NCBI GenBank assembly: GCA_965247225.1 | Contig: CBDFGT010000039.1 | Location: forward strand, 124,001 to 188,000 | Origin: CBDFGT01 sp965247225 | GTDB taxonomy: Bacteria; Pseudomonadota; Alphaproteobacteria; Rhizobiales; Rhizobiaceae | DNA length: 64,000 nucleotides | Reading direction: 5' to 3' | In this document: one piece after another, positions 16,669 to 24,951 of the stretch | How the letters are laid out: the number at the start of each line of letters is the position of its first letter | How positions within the stretch are numbered: position 1 is the stretch's first letter | Translations under genes and position numbers: made by a program | Notes under the pieces: generated by a model | Databases searched by the model: none | What the model was told of the DNA's origin: nothing | The model's input: the letters and a program-made list of their open reading frames with translations, nothing else

Positions 16669-16759
16669 AGTTTAATGCCCTGTGCCTTGACAGCGTTGCA
16701 GTCATCGCTAAAAGTCGAGTTATAAACTCATATTTACTTTGACACAATCGAGGAACCGC

Positions 16760-17804
16760 ATGTCCATCCATTCCATTACCCTGCGCAATATCGTTACATG
16801 CAGCGCACTGGCACTCTCGGCCGTTCTGGCCCATGCTGACGGTGAGGTGAATATCTATTCCTACCGCCAGCCCGAACTGATCCAGCCTGTGCTTGATGAA
16901 TTCACCAGGGAAACCGGCATTTCCACGAATGTGCTTTTCCTGGACAAGGGGCTTGTGGAGCGGATGCAGGCGGAAGGTGTGAATTCTCCGGCAGATGTGA
17001 TCATGACTGTGGATGTCAGCCGGTTGACCGAGGCCAAGGACGCAGGCGTTGTTCAGCCTTTGACGGATGCCACCATCGAAACCAACATTCCGGCGCAATA
17101 CCGTGATGTTGACAAGACATGGTTCGGACTGACCACGCGCGGGCGCGTTGTGTATGCATCGCGCGACCGGGTCAAGGACACCGATATCACCTATGAGGAT
17201 CTGGCCGACCCGAAATGGAAGGGCAAGATTTGCACCCGTGACGGCCAGCATTCCTATAATATCGGCCTGATTGCTTCCATGATTGCCCATGACGGCGCAG
17301 AAAAGACCGAAACATGGCTGCGCGCTGTGAAAAACAATCTCGCCCGCAAGCCGGATGGTACGGACCGCAGCCAGGCCAAGTCGATCATGGCCGGGGAATG
17401 CGACATTGCGCTCGGCAATACCTATTATGTGGGCCTGATGATGACCGACGAGCAGGAACCAGAGCAAAAGGAATGGGCCAAGGCGATCAAGATCCTGTTT
17501 CCCAATGCCAGGGATCGCGGCACACATGTCAATATTTCCGGCATGGCACTGGCGAAGAACGCGCCCAACAAGGACAATGCCATCAAGCTGATGGAATATC
17601 TTTCATCCCAAAAAGCGCAGGAAATCTATGCCGAACAGGTGTTTGAATATCCGGTTCTGCCGGGCGCAAAAGTTTGCTGATATTGTGACAGGTTTTGGGC
17701 CGATAAAGCCCGACACATTGCCACTGACAGAAATCGCCGCCCATCGCAAAGAAGCCTCCGAAATGGTGGACAGGGTGGGCTTTAACGATGGTCCGGAAAA
17801 CTGA
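16760..17804 (+). pseudogene. fbpA: ferric iron ABC transporter binding protein FbpA, C-terminal frameshift
   Basis: This is a periplasmic iron-binding protein with signal peptide (LALSAVLAHA) and mature start DGEVNIYSYRQPELIQP. The adjacent tyrosines of the iron site are in GNTYYVGLM. The frame as written stops at 17680 after PVLPGAKVC. Skipping one T in GTTTG near 17671-17675 restores the family ending (ADIVTGFGPIKPDTLP, then EIAAHRKEASEMVDRVGF) to a stop at 17802-17804. The break removes about 42 residues. It may be a true mutation or a base-calling error. ATG at 16760 follows AGGAA. No fbpB or fbpC adjoins it; an fbpB-type permease lies at 41.2 kb. Confidence 0.85.
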
Positions 17805-17876
17805 CCTGCCACCATCTGCAAGGCTGGCAGAGCATTTGCAACCCCTGCACATGCCGTGTGCAAGGCCCCTGCCCTA

Positions 17877-19049
17877 TCATTCCCCGGCAGAGAGAACCAT
17901 GCAGTCATACGACCGCGCCTTGAGCCGGGCACAAGCGGTTGCGGCGGAGTCCTGATTTTCAAACCCGGCCAGCCGGGCGCGATACAGGGTTTTGCCGCCT
18001 GCCTTTACGGACTCCGCATAGGGTTTGATGGCCGGGAAGTCCGCATTGATGTCGTTCAGTGCCTTTGACAGCAGCGACAGGGCTTCTGATTGTGTGTCTG
18101 CTGCCGCAATCTGGATTTGCCAGGCAGCCCTGTCCGTTGCAGACAATGCGGCCTGAAGCGTGTTATCAGGCGCATCCCCTGCCGTGTCCATGTCCTGATG
18201 GACAGGTTGGGGATGCGCGATGGCCTGCGTCACGACCGTGGACGCTTGCGGCAGCGCCGCATCCATGAGCCCGGCCATCCGGTCATCCCGGATGCGTGCC
18301 GTCTTGCCGCCGAAAACGACACCGACAACATGTTTGCCGGCCATGTTGACGGCTGTGACAATATTATAGCCTGATGCGTCGATATAGCCGGTCTTGATGC
18401 CATCCATGCCCGTGTAGCGATACATGAGATTGTTGTGTCCCCTGAACTTGACACCGCGAAAGGTGAAGTAATGGGTGGAGAACAGCTTGTATTCCTCAGG
18501 AAAATCCCGCATCAGGGCCAGCCCAAGCGTTGCCATGTCGCGGGCTGTGGTCACCTGCAGGTCATCCGGCAGGCCGGACGCATTGCGAAATGTTGTACTG
18601 GTCATGCCCAGTTGACGGGCCTTGTCTGTCATGGCCTTGCCGAAAGCCACTTCATTGCCTGCCAGATAATCCCCCATGGCTTCTGCCGCATCATTGGCCG
18701 AGAGAACGATCATGCCGAGCACACCTTCGCGCACAGTGAATGTTGCCCCCACCGGCAGCGCGAATTTCATCGGAATCGTATCAAATGCATTGGCAGTCAT
18801 GGGAATTTTCTGGTCCCATTTCAGGCGTCCGTCGTGCAGCGCCTCAAAGACCATATAAAGGGTCATCATCTTGGTGAGCGACGCCGGGTGATTGAGCGCA
18901 TCGGCATTTTCCTGCGCCAGCACCTTGTTCGTGTTGGCATCGATCAGAAAATGGGCATAGCCCGCAAAGGAAGGTGTGACCTGGATCAAAATGGCAAGAA
19001 TGACAGACGCGGCCAGAAGCAGTCCGCGTTTCAGGGCTTCACGTTTCAT
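17877..19049 (-). CDS. D-alanyl-D-alanine carboxypeptidase (PBP5/6 type) with SPOR-like C-terminus
   Basis: This 390-residue serine peptidase trims pentapeptide side chains of peptidoglycan in the periplasm. All three active-site motifs are present: SLTK near residue 58, SAN near 118 and KTG near 220. A hydrophobic N-terminus (LLLAASVILAILIQVTPSFA) serves as signal peptide. The last 85 residues (AWQIQIAAADTQSEALSLL to the end) look like a SPOR peptidoglycan-binding domain, as found in several alphaproteobacterial DacF-type enzymes. It converges with fbpA. Confidence 0.92.
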   Translation of the reverse strand: MKREALKRGLLLAASVILAILIQVTPSFAGYAHFLIDANTNKVLAQENADALNHPASLTKMMTLYMVFEALHDGRLKWDQKIPMTANAFDTIPMKFALPVGATFTVREGVLGMIVLSANDAAEAMGDYLAGNEVAFGKAMTDKARQLGMTSTTFRNASGLPDDLQVTTARDMATLGLALMRDFPEEYKLFSTHYFTFRGVKFRGHNNLMYRYTGMDGIKTGYIDASGYNIVTAVNMAGKHVVGVVFGGKTARIRDDRMAGLMDAALPQASTVVTQAIAHPQPVHQDMDTAGDAPDNTLQAALSATDRAAWQIQIAAADTQSEALSLLSKALNDINADFPAIKPYAESVKAGGKTLYRARLAGFENQDSAATACARLKARSYDCMVLSAGE

Positions 19050-19217
19050 ATGGTGTCCATAGCAGGTTTCAGGGGGAGGATGTGGTGCGAACCCTAATGC
19101 CGAAATCCGGCAATATAAAGCCTAAAATTTTAAGGAAGGCTGCCATGTTTAAGAAAGGATGAACCGGCATATTTCTGCACAAAAGATCCGGGGGTTGCGT
19201 TGCCGCGACCAAAACAG

Positions 19218-19253
19218 AATGCCCGGCCATGGATATCACCATGACCGGGCATT
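19218..19253 (-). terminator. terminator hairpin downstream of mmsA
   Basis: The nine-base stem AATGCCCGG/CCGGGCATT (19218-19226 with 19245-19253) starts about 22 bases past the mmsA stop. A T-run follows it best on the plus strand (CATTTTTC) and weakly on the minus strand (CTGTTTTG), so it may work in both directions. Confidence 0.65.
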
Positions 19254-19275
19254 TTTCTGCATCAGAATACAGTCT

Positions 19276-20773
19276 TTACTTCATGGTTGGCATGACGAAT
19301 TCGGCACCGTCCTTGATACCGGATGGCCAGCGGGCAGTAATCGTCTTGGTTTTGGTCCAGAACTTGATCGAATCCGTTCCGTGCTGGTTGAGATCGCCAA
19401 AGGAAGATGCCTTCCAGCCGCCGAAGGAATGGTAGGCCAGCGGCACAGGGATCGGCACATTGATGCCGATCATGCCAATGTTGATACGCGAGGCGAAATC
19501 GCGGGCAGCATCGCCGTCACGGGTGTAGATGGCAACGCCATTGCCATATTCATGCCTCATCGGCAGGGCGATGGCATCTTCATAGTTTCTGGCGCGGACA
19601 ACGGACAGGACCGGTCCGAAGATTTCGGTCTTGTAGATGTCCATGTCCGGGGTCACATTGTCGAACAGGCAACCGCCGACAAAATACCCGTTTTCATAGC
19701 CCTGAAGACTGAAATTGCGGCCATCAACAACCAGTGTCGCGCCCTCCTCAACACCCTTGCTGATCAGGCCCGTCACACGCTCCTTGGCTTCCCTGGTGAC
19801 CAGCGGACCCAGATCGGCCTTATCATCCGTATAGGGGCCGATGCGCAAGGCTTCAATCTTGGGTGTCAGCTTTTCGATCAGGCGATTGGCGGTGTCCTCG
19901 CCAACAGGAACGGCGACCGAAATGGCCATGCAACGTTCGCCGGCAGAGCCATAGCCTGCGCCCATCAGCGCGTTGACGGCCTGATCAAGATCGGCATCCG
20001 GCATGATGATCATGTGGTTCTTGGCACCGCCAAAGCATTGTGCACGCTTGCCGTTGGAAGCAGCGGTTCCATAGACATATTTTGCAATGGGTGTGGAGCC
20101 CACGAAAGAGACCGCACCGATATCCGGGTCCGTCAGGATCGCATCCACGGAAACCTTGTCACCATGAACCACGTTCAAAATACCGGCTGGCAGGCCGGCT
20201 TCCATCATCAGTTCAGCCAGACGCACCGGCACAGAGGGATCGCGCTCGGACGGTTTCAGGATGAAGGCGTTGCCACAGGCAATGGCCGGCGCAAACATCC
20301 ACATCGGGATCATGGCCGGAAAGTTGAACGGCGTGATGCCGGCACCGATACCGACAGCCTGGCGGATGGAATACATGTCGATGGCAGGGCCTGCGCCTTC
20401 TGTGAACTCGCCCTTCTGCAAATGCGGAATACCGCAGACGAATTCGCACACTTCCAGGCCGCGTATGATATCGCCCCTGGCATCTTCAATGGTCTTGCCA
20501 TGCTCGCGTGAAAGCATTTCTGCCAGATCATTCATGTTCCTGTTGAGGAGTTCAACAAACTTGAAGAAAACACGGGCACGACGCTGCGGGTTCTGTGCTG
20601 CCCATGCCGGCTGGGCAGCCCTGGCATTGGCAACAGCGGCACGCACATCTTCCACGCTCGACAGGCCGACTGTTGCCTGCACTTCGCCGGTTGCCGGGTT
20701 AAAGATATTGCTGGACCGGCCGGATTGTGGCAGCAACATGCTTGCCGCCAATAAAGTTCCTGATCTCGTACAT
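19276..20773 (-). pseudogene. mmsA: methylmalonate-semialdehyde dehydrogenase, N-terminal frameshift
   Basis: This CoA-acylating dehydrogenase of valine and inositol breakdown converts (methyl)malonate semialdehyde to propionyl- or acetyl-CoA. The body is intact: TPFNFPAMIPMWMFAPAIA, the catalytic cysteine in GSAGERCMAIS, and normal length. The proper start is ATG at 20773 (MYEIRNFIGGKHVA) with GGGAG ahead. That frame shifts near 20725-20731, and a one-base excess separates it from QSGRSSNIFNPATG onward. Read literally, the native start yields a 22-residue peptide. Only an upstream start in the other frame would open the long frame. Mutation or sequencing error cannot be told apart here. Confidence 0.85.
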
Positions 20774-20817
20774 CGGTGTTCTCCCTGATTTTGGTGGCGC
20801 ACCATCGCACTTCAAAT

Positions 20818-20856
20818 TGCACAACTCAATGATCTTATATAAGAAACCGTTGTGCA
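20818..20856. promoter_or_regulatory. inverted repeat in the mmsA/lysR intergenic region
   Basis: TGCACAAC (20818-20825) and GTTGTGCA (20849-20856) form a perfect 8-base inverted repeat with a 23-base A/T-rich spacer, midway between the divergent mmsA and LysR genes. LysR proteins often bind such spaced dyads in divergent promoters. A binding role is inferred. Confidence 0.45.
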
Positions 20857-20937
20857 TAAATTAAAGTTAAAAGAGAGTGGAAACCCTCCCCGCACGGGGG
20901 AGTGCTGGAAAGGTCTTTCCTGGAAAGGGACAAAACC

Positions 20938-21823
20938 ATGAACTGGGATGATGTGCGGATGTTTCTGGCCGTGGCGCGGACGGGGCAAATTCTGGCGGCC
21001 AGCAAAAGACTGGGGGGTCAACCATGCCACATTGTCACGCAGGGTCAGCGCCCTGGAAGAGGCCCTGGCCACGAGGCTGTTGATCCGGCGGACGAATGGC
21101 TGCGAACTGACGGCGGAAGGCGAGACATTTCTGGCCGCCGCCGAGCGGATGGAAACGGAGATGCTGGCGGTGCAGTCGGCGGTCGGGCGTATTGATGCGG
21201 CCATTTCCGGAACGGTGCGCATCGGTGCGCCTGACGGTTTCGGGGTTTCCTTTCTGGCACCGCGCCTGGGTGCGCTGACGGCGCAATATCCTGATTTGCG
21301 CATCCAGCTTGTGCCGGTTCCACGTTCCTTTTCCCTGTCGCGCCGGGAGGCGGACATTGCCATTACACTTGAACGGCCCACAGAAGGGCGGCTGGTTTCA
21401 GCCAAATTGACGGACTATACGCTGGGTCTTTATGCATCCAGAGCCTATATTGCCGCCCATGGTGCACCGGCCAATGCGGATGCCCTGAAAAGCCATCGCC
21501 GCATTGGCTATGTGGAGGATCTGCTCTACACGGCATCGCTGAATTTCAACTCCGAAATCCTGCGCTCCTGGGACGCGCATTTTGAAATTTCGAGTGCCAT
21601 AGGTCAGACCGAGGCAGTCCGCTCCGGTGCGGGAATCGGGATTTTGCATGATTATATTGCCCGCAACGATCCTGACCTTGTGCGCGTTCTGCCCCGCACG
21701 GACATAAAACGCGCCTACTGGACCACATGGCATGAAAGTGCACGCGAGCTTTTAAGGGTCAAGACCGTTATCCGGTTTGTGCAGTATCTGGTCGAGCAGG
21801 AACGCGATATATTCCTGCCATAA
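20938..21823 (+). pseudogene. LysR-family regulator, frameshift in the HTH region
   Basis: The start ATG at 20938 (AGGGA ahead) encodes a typical LysR helix-turn-helix: MNWDDVRMFLAVARTGQILA then ASKRLG. The frame then breaks at a run of six G (21012-21017). With five G it continues into VNHATLSRRVSALEEALATR and an intact effector domain to 21823, giving about 294 residues. The gene is divergent from mmsA and probably controls it. The homopolymer position makes a sequencing slip as likely as a real mutation. Left as written, the product ends early in an unrelated frame. Confidence 0.85.
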
Positions 21824-21840
21824 CTATTTCCGGGCCGTGA

Positions 21841-22782
21841 CTATTTCTGCTTTGACACCTTTAGCATATCCGGCAGGGGAACAGCGGTGCCTTTTTTGAT
21901 CTGCGGTTTCTGATCCTTTATACCGGGCAAAGGTGTTTCTCCGACAACCGCCACAACCGTTTCGCCAGGCAACGGAACATGGGTTGCGTTTCTGAACAAT
22001 GGTTTTTGCACCGGCGGCCCAACAGCGGTCACGTCCGCAACGGGTGCCTTATGGGCCTTGGCCTGCAACAGGGCAGGTTCCGGTGCCGGAGATGGTGCGA
22101 CTGCCATTATGGCCGGAGCGGCAAGCGAGGCCGAACCTGCCGCAAAGCCGAGCATTTCAAAAGTGCGGGCGGACACGGGCTTGATCCTAAGCCCCTGCAT
22201 CAGCGTGGCCAGACCTGTTTCAGTCATGGATGCATGGCAATACCGCAGGCGGATCTGGCCGGCATAAGGCGTATCGAGCGCAGTGCTGAACGATTTCCCG
22301 TCCTGATAGGTCAAGTTGCGGGCAAACTGCCAGGCATAGATACAGGCTCCGCCACCCGGAACCGGTGCCGAGGCATAACCGAAGACACCGTGAAGATTGT
22401 CACCAATGACAGCGCTGATGTTCATGCGAAGGTCCGGAAACTCCTTGCGCAGTTCGACCCTGATATCGCGTTCTGACGGGGCCTGTCGCAGATTCCACTC
22501 TCCGCGTTTGGCAATATCCACTGTCAGCTTGTTCTCGCCACTCAAAACCGTTGTATTGGGATAGACAATGTCCTGCGTGAGCCGTTTTTCCCGCATCGTC
22601 TGGCGCACGGTCTGAATGCCGCCGGCCGTTGCCGGCAGAAAGGCCACGGCATATTCCGGTGCAACTTCGGTTGCAATCGGTGCAGACACGGCCTTTCCTG
22701 TTGCCGCCGTCAAAAACGGATCCTGAACCGAGGTGCAACCGGCTGCCAGTGAAAGCACGCCCAACAAAACATATCTGCGCAT
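21841..22782 (-). CDS. bcsN: cellulose biosynthesis lipoprotein BcsN
   Basis: This 313-residue lipoprotein carries a lipobox (LSLAAGC, Cys16) after a short signal sequence. The central region (EYAVAFLPATAGGIQTVRQT, later GDNLHGVFGYASAPVPGGG) matches BcsN, a protein found with cellulose synthase genes in Rhizobiales. The C-terminal third is Pro/Ala/Lys-rich and low complexity. It is the last gene of the bcs operon, nine bases after the TPR gene. Its biochemical role is unknown. Confidence 0.85.
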   Translation of the reverse strand: MRRYVLLGVLSLAAGCTSVQDPFLTAATGKAVSAPIATEVAPEYAVAFLPATAGGIQTVRQTMREKRLTQDIVYPNTTVLSGENKLTVDIAKRGEWNLRQAPSERDIRVELRKEFPDLRMNISAVIGDNLHGVFGYASAPVPGGGACIYAWQFARNLTYQDGKSFSTALDTPYAGQIRLRYCHASMTETGLATLMQGLRIKPVSARTFEMLGFAAGSASLAAPAIMAVAPSPAPEPALLQAKAHKAPVADVTAVGPPVQKPLFRNATHVPLPGETVVAVVGETPLPGIKDQKPQIKKGTAVPLPDMLKVSKQK

Positions 22783-22791
22783 GGGTCAATC

Positions 22792-24951
22792 CTATTTTGC
22801 CGAGGTTTCCGTAAGGCCACGAGAGATGCCAGCATCGCTCATATGCATGTTCAGACGCTCAAAAATGGCCCTGGCTTCGGCAACATGGCCCATATTGTAA
22901 TGCGCCCAGGCCCGCAACTGGCTGAGGCCGGCAGGCTCGGCCACAATGGTGGCACGGGTATTGAGCGCATCGAGGGCTGCCTGATACTGCTTGTGGTCAT
23001 AGGCGGACCGGGCCCTCTGGAAATACAATTCGCCACGGACCTCGCGATCACGACCGGCTTCCAGCGGATAATTTGCGAGCAAGGCTTCGGCATCATCCGT
23101 CAGGTTTGCGGCAAGCAAGGCCAGTGCAGTTCCATAAACGGCGTCATTACGGGTCTGGACATTGCCGTTCATGGCAGCAGCAAAAGCCTTTCTGGCATCC
23201 GTAATGCGATGCAGGCCCATTTCGCACCAGCCCTTGATCAGCTGGGCATCCGGTGACAGCGCTTTCTGGGCTTCCAGAGCCTGCAAATCGCGCAGGCATG
23301 CGCTGTAGTTTCTGGCATTGAAATTGGACATATAGCTGGCCTGCACATTGGCTTTGGGCTTGGCAACGGCTATCGCCTGACGGGTTTTGGGCGCAACGGC
23401 TACCTTGATGGCGTCCCACAGTTCCGGATACTGGCCGGCATATTGATCCTTGAGCGCCGCGAGTTCGGATTTCTGTCCAAGCTGCCGGTAACTCAGGGCC
23501 AGTCCCTTGAGCGAGGCTTCGGCTGGTTCCCATTCAAAAGACTTGCCGAACCACGCTGCGGAGGCTTCAAACTGACCGGAATTATAAGCATACCATGCCA
23601 GGATTTCCGCGTGGCTTGCAGCACTGGTCTGAAGGATGATCGTGGAATAGGCTTCGACAACAGCACTGTCAATCTGCCCGATATCAGGCCTCGCAAAGCG
23701 CAGGGACAGTGCATTCATCAAGAATTCCGGATCCTTGTTCAACTGCTCCAGATGTGTTGCGGCAACCTTGTAGGCCTCCGAATCCAGCTTCTGGTCCACC
23801 AGAGACAGGTAGAGACCCTTGGCGTTGCTTTCATTGTTTTCGGTATCCAGCGCCTGCTGGAACCACGGCGTGGCATTTTCCGGCTGCTTGATCTTGAGGA
23901 AATACCAGCCCAGCAGCGACATGTCTTCCGGCTTGCCTTCCCGCGTTGCCAAATCCCTGAGCTTTGCCACCTCCTCTGGCGGCAGCGGTGTCGTGGTCGT
24001 CTTGTCTGCATTGAAATCGGCCACCTTTCGGCGCAGCAGATCTTGCGATACCGGTGCGAGAGCCACACGCATGGCCGTGGTTGTTGCCACCTGATCCATG
24101 ATCGCCTGAACCTCATTGGCCGGAAAATCGCGGGTGCATTTCTGCAAGGTCGTGATCAGGGCTGCTTCGGGAAGACGTTTGTCTTCCTTGCGCAACAGGA
24201 TACCGCGATAGACCGGAATCATCCCGTCCTTTTCACCCACAGCGGCGTAGGCATCAATCAGCATCCACAGGAGATCGACTTCCGTTTCCGTTTCCGGATC
24301 AATACCGGAACCCGCCTGGATGACCCCGAGCCAGTTTTTTGCAACAGCGGCCTCCTCCATCAAAACACGCTGCTTCTTGCGGGCCAGCTTGGTGGAAAAA
24401 TCTGTCGTTGGCACCCAGTCAGGCCGTTCGACCTTCTGACGGATGATTTCGGCATCAATTCCGGTAAAATCATTCTTCTCGTAGAGCTGCCAGAGCCTGG
24501 TCTCATCAACACCGCGTGCAGCCTGCGGCGCATAGAGATCTTCCGGTATGGCAAAGTCCGGGTATTTCAACCGCAGACGCTTTGCTTCCTTTTCAACCCG
24601 GTCATCCTGCTTCTGTTCGGCATAATAATACAGTGCAGCAAGCTCGACGTCATCCGGTGCATTTTTGGGAGATTTTGCAACCAAAGGTTTTTCCGGTGTG
24701 ACATCTGGCGGCATTGGCTGTTGCAACGCATCTTCGCTGTCCTTGCCTGCCGATGGCTTTTGCAGCAGCGGAGACACGACCGTACCAGTGATCAGTTCAT
24801 CCTTCTTTCCAGCATCCGGCATTCCAGACCGGTCCGCATTCCGGAGGATGAATTTGATACTGTCTTCAGCGCTAACCTGAGAGGCCAGAAGCGGCAGACC
24901 AAGGCAGGCGCATTGCAGCAAACGCTTCACGATTTTCCAAGTCAGGATCAT
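22792..24951 (-). CDS. bcsK: TPR-repeat cellulose-export protein, BcsK-like
   Basis: This 719-residue protein has a signal peptide (LLQCACLGLPLLASQVSA). It is dominated by tetratricopeptide-like helical repeats from about residue 300 to the end (for example EILAWYAYNSGQFEASAAWF). It lacks the outer-membrane beta-barrel that ends classical BcsC. In Rhizobiales cellulose operons a TPR protein called BcsK occupies this position and may form the periplasmic scaffold for the glucan. Its ATG overlaps the bcsB stop by four bases (ATGA). The bcsK name rests on position and TPR content. Confidence 0.7.
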   Translation of the reverse strand: MILTWKIVKRLLQCACLGLPLLASQVSAEDSIKFILRNADRSGMPDAGKKDELITGTVVSPLLQKPSAGKDSEDALQQPMPPDVTPEKPLVAKSPKNAPDDVELAALYYYAEQKQDDRVEKEAKRLRLKYPDFAIPEDLYAPQAARGVDETRLWQLYEKNDFTGIDAEIIRQKVERPDWVPTTDFSTKLARKKQRVLMEEAAVAKNWLGVIQAGSGIDPETETEVDLLWMLIDAYAAVGEKDGMIPVYRGILLRKEDKRLPEAALITTLQKCTRDFPANEVQAIMDQVATTTAMRVALAPVSQDLLRRKVADFNADKTTTTPLPPEEVAKLRDLATREGKPEDMSLLGWYFLKIKQPENATPWFQQALDTENNESNAKGLYLSLVDQKLDSEAYKVAATHLEQLNKDPEFLMNALSLRFARPDIGQIDSAVVEAYSTIILQTSAASHAEILAWYAYNSGQFEASAAWFGKSFEWEPAEASLKGLALSYRQLGQKSELAALKDQYAGQYPELWDAIKVAVAPKTRQAIAVAKPKANVQASYMSNFNARNYSACLRDLQALEAQKALSPDAQLIKGWCEMGLHRITDARKAFAAAMNGNVQTRNDAVYGTALALLAANLTDDAEALLANYPLEAGRDREVRGELYFQRARSAYDHKQYQAALDALNTRATIVAEPAGLSQLRAWAHYNMGHVAEARAIFERLNMHMSDAGISRGLTETSAK

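Noticed and set aside
17660..17690. Programmed ribosomal frameshift in fbpA
   Set aside because: No classic slippery heptamer with a downstream structure is evident, and FbpA proteins are not known to use frameshifting. Mutation or read error is simpler.
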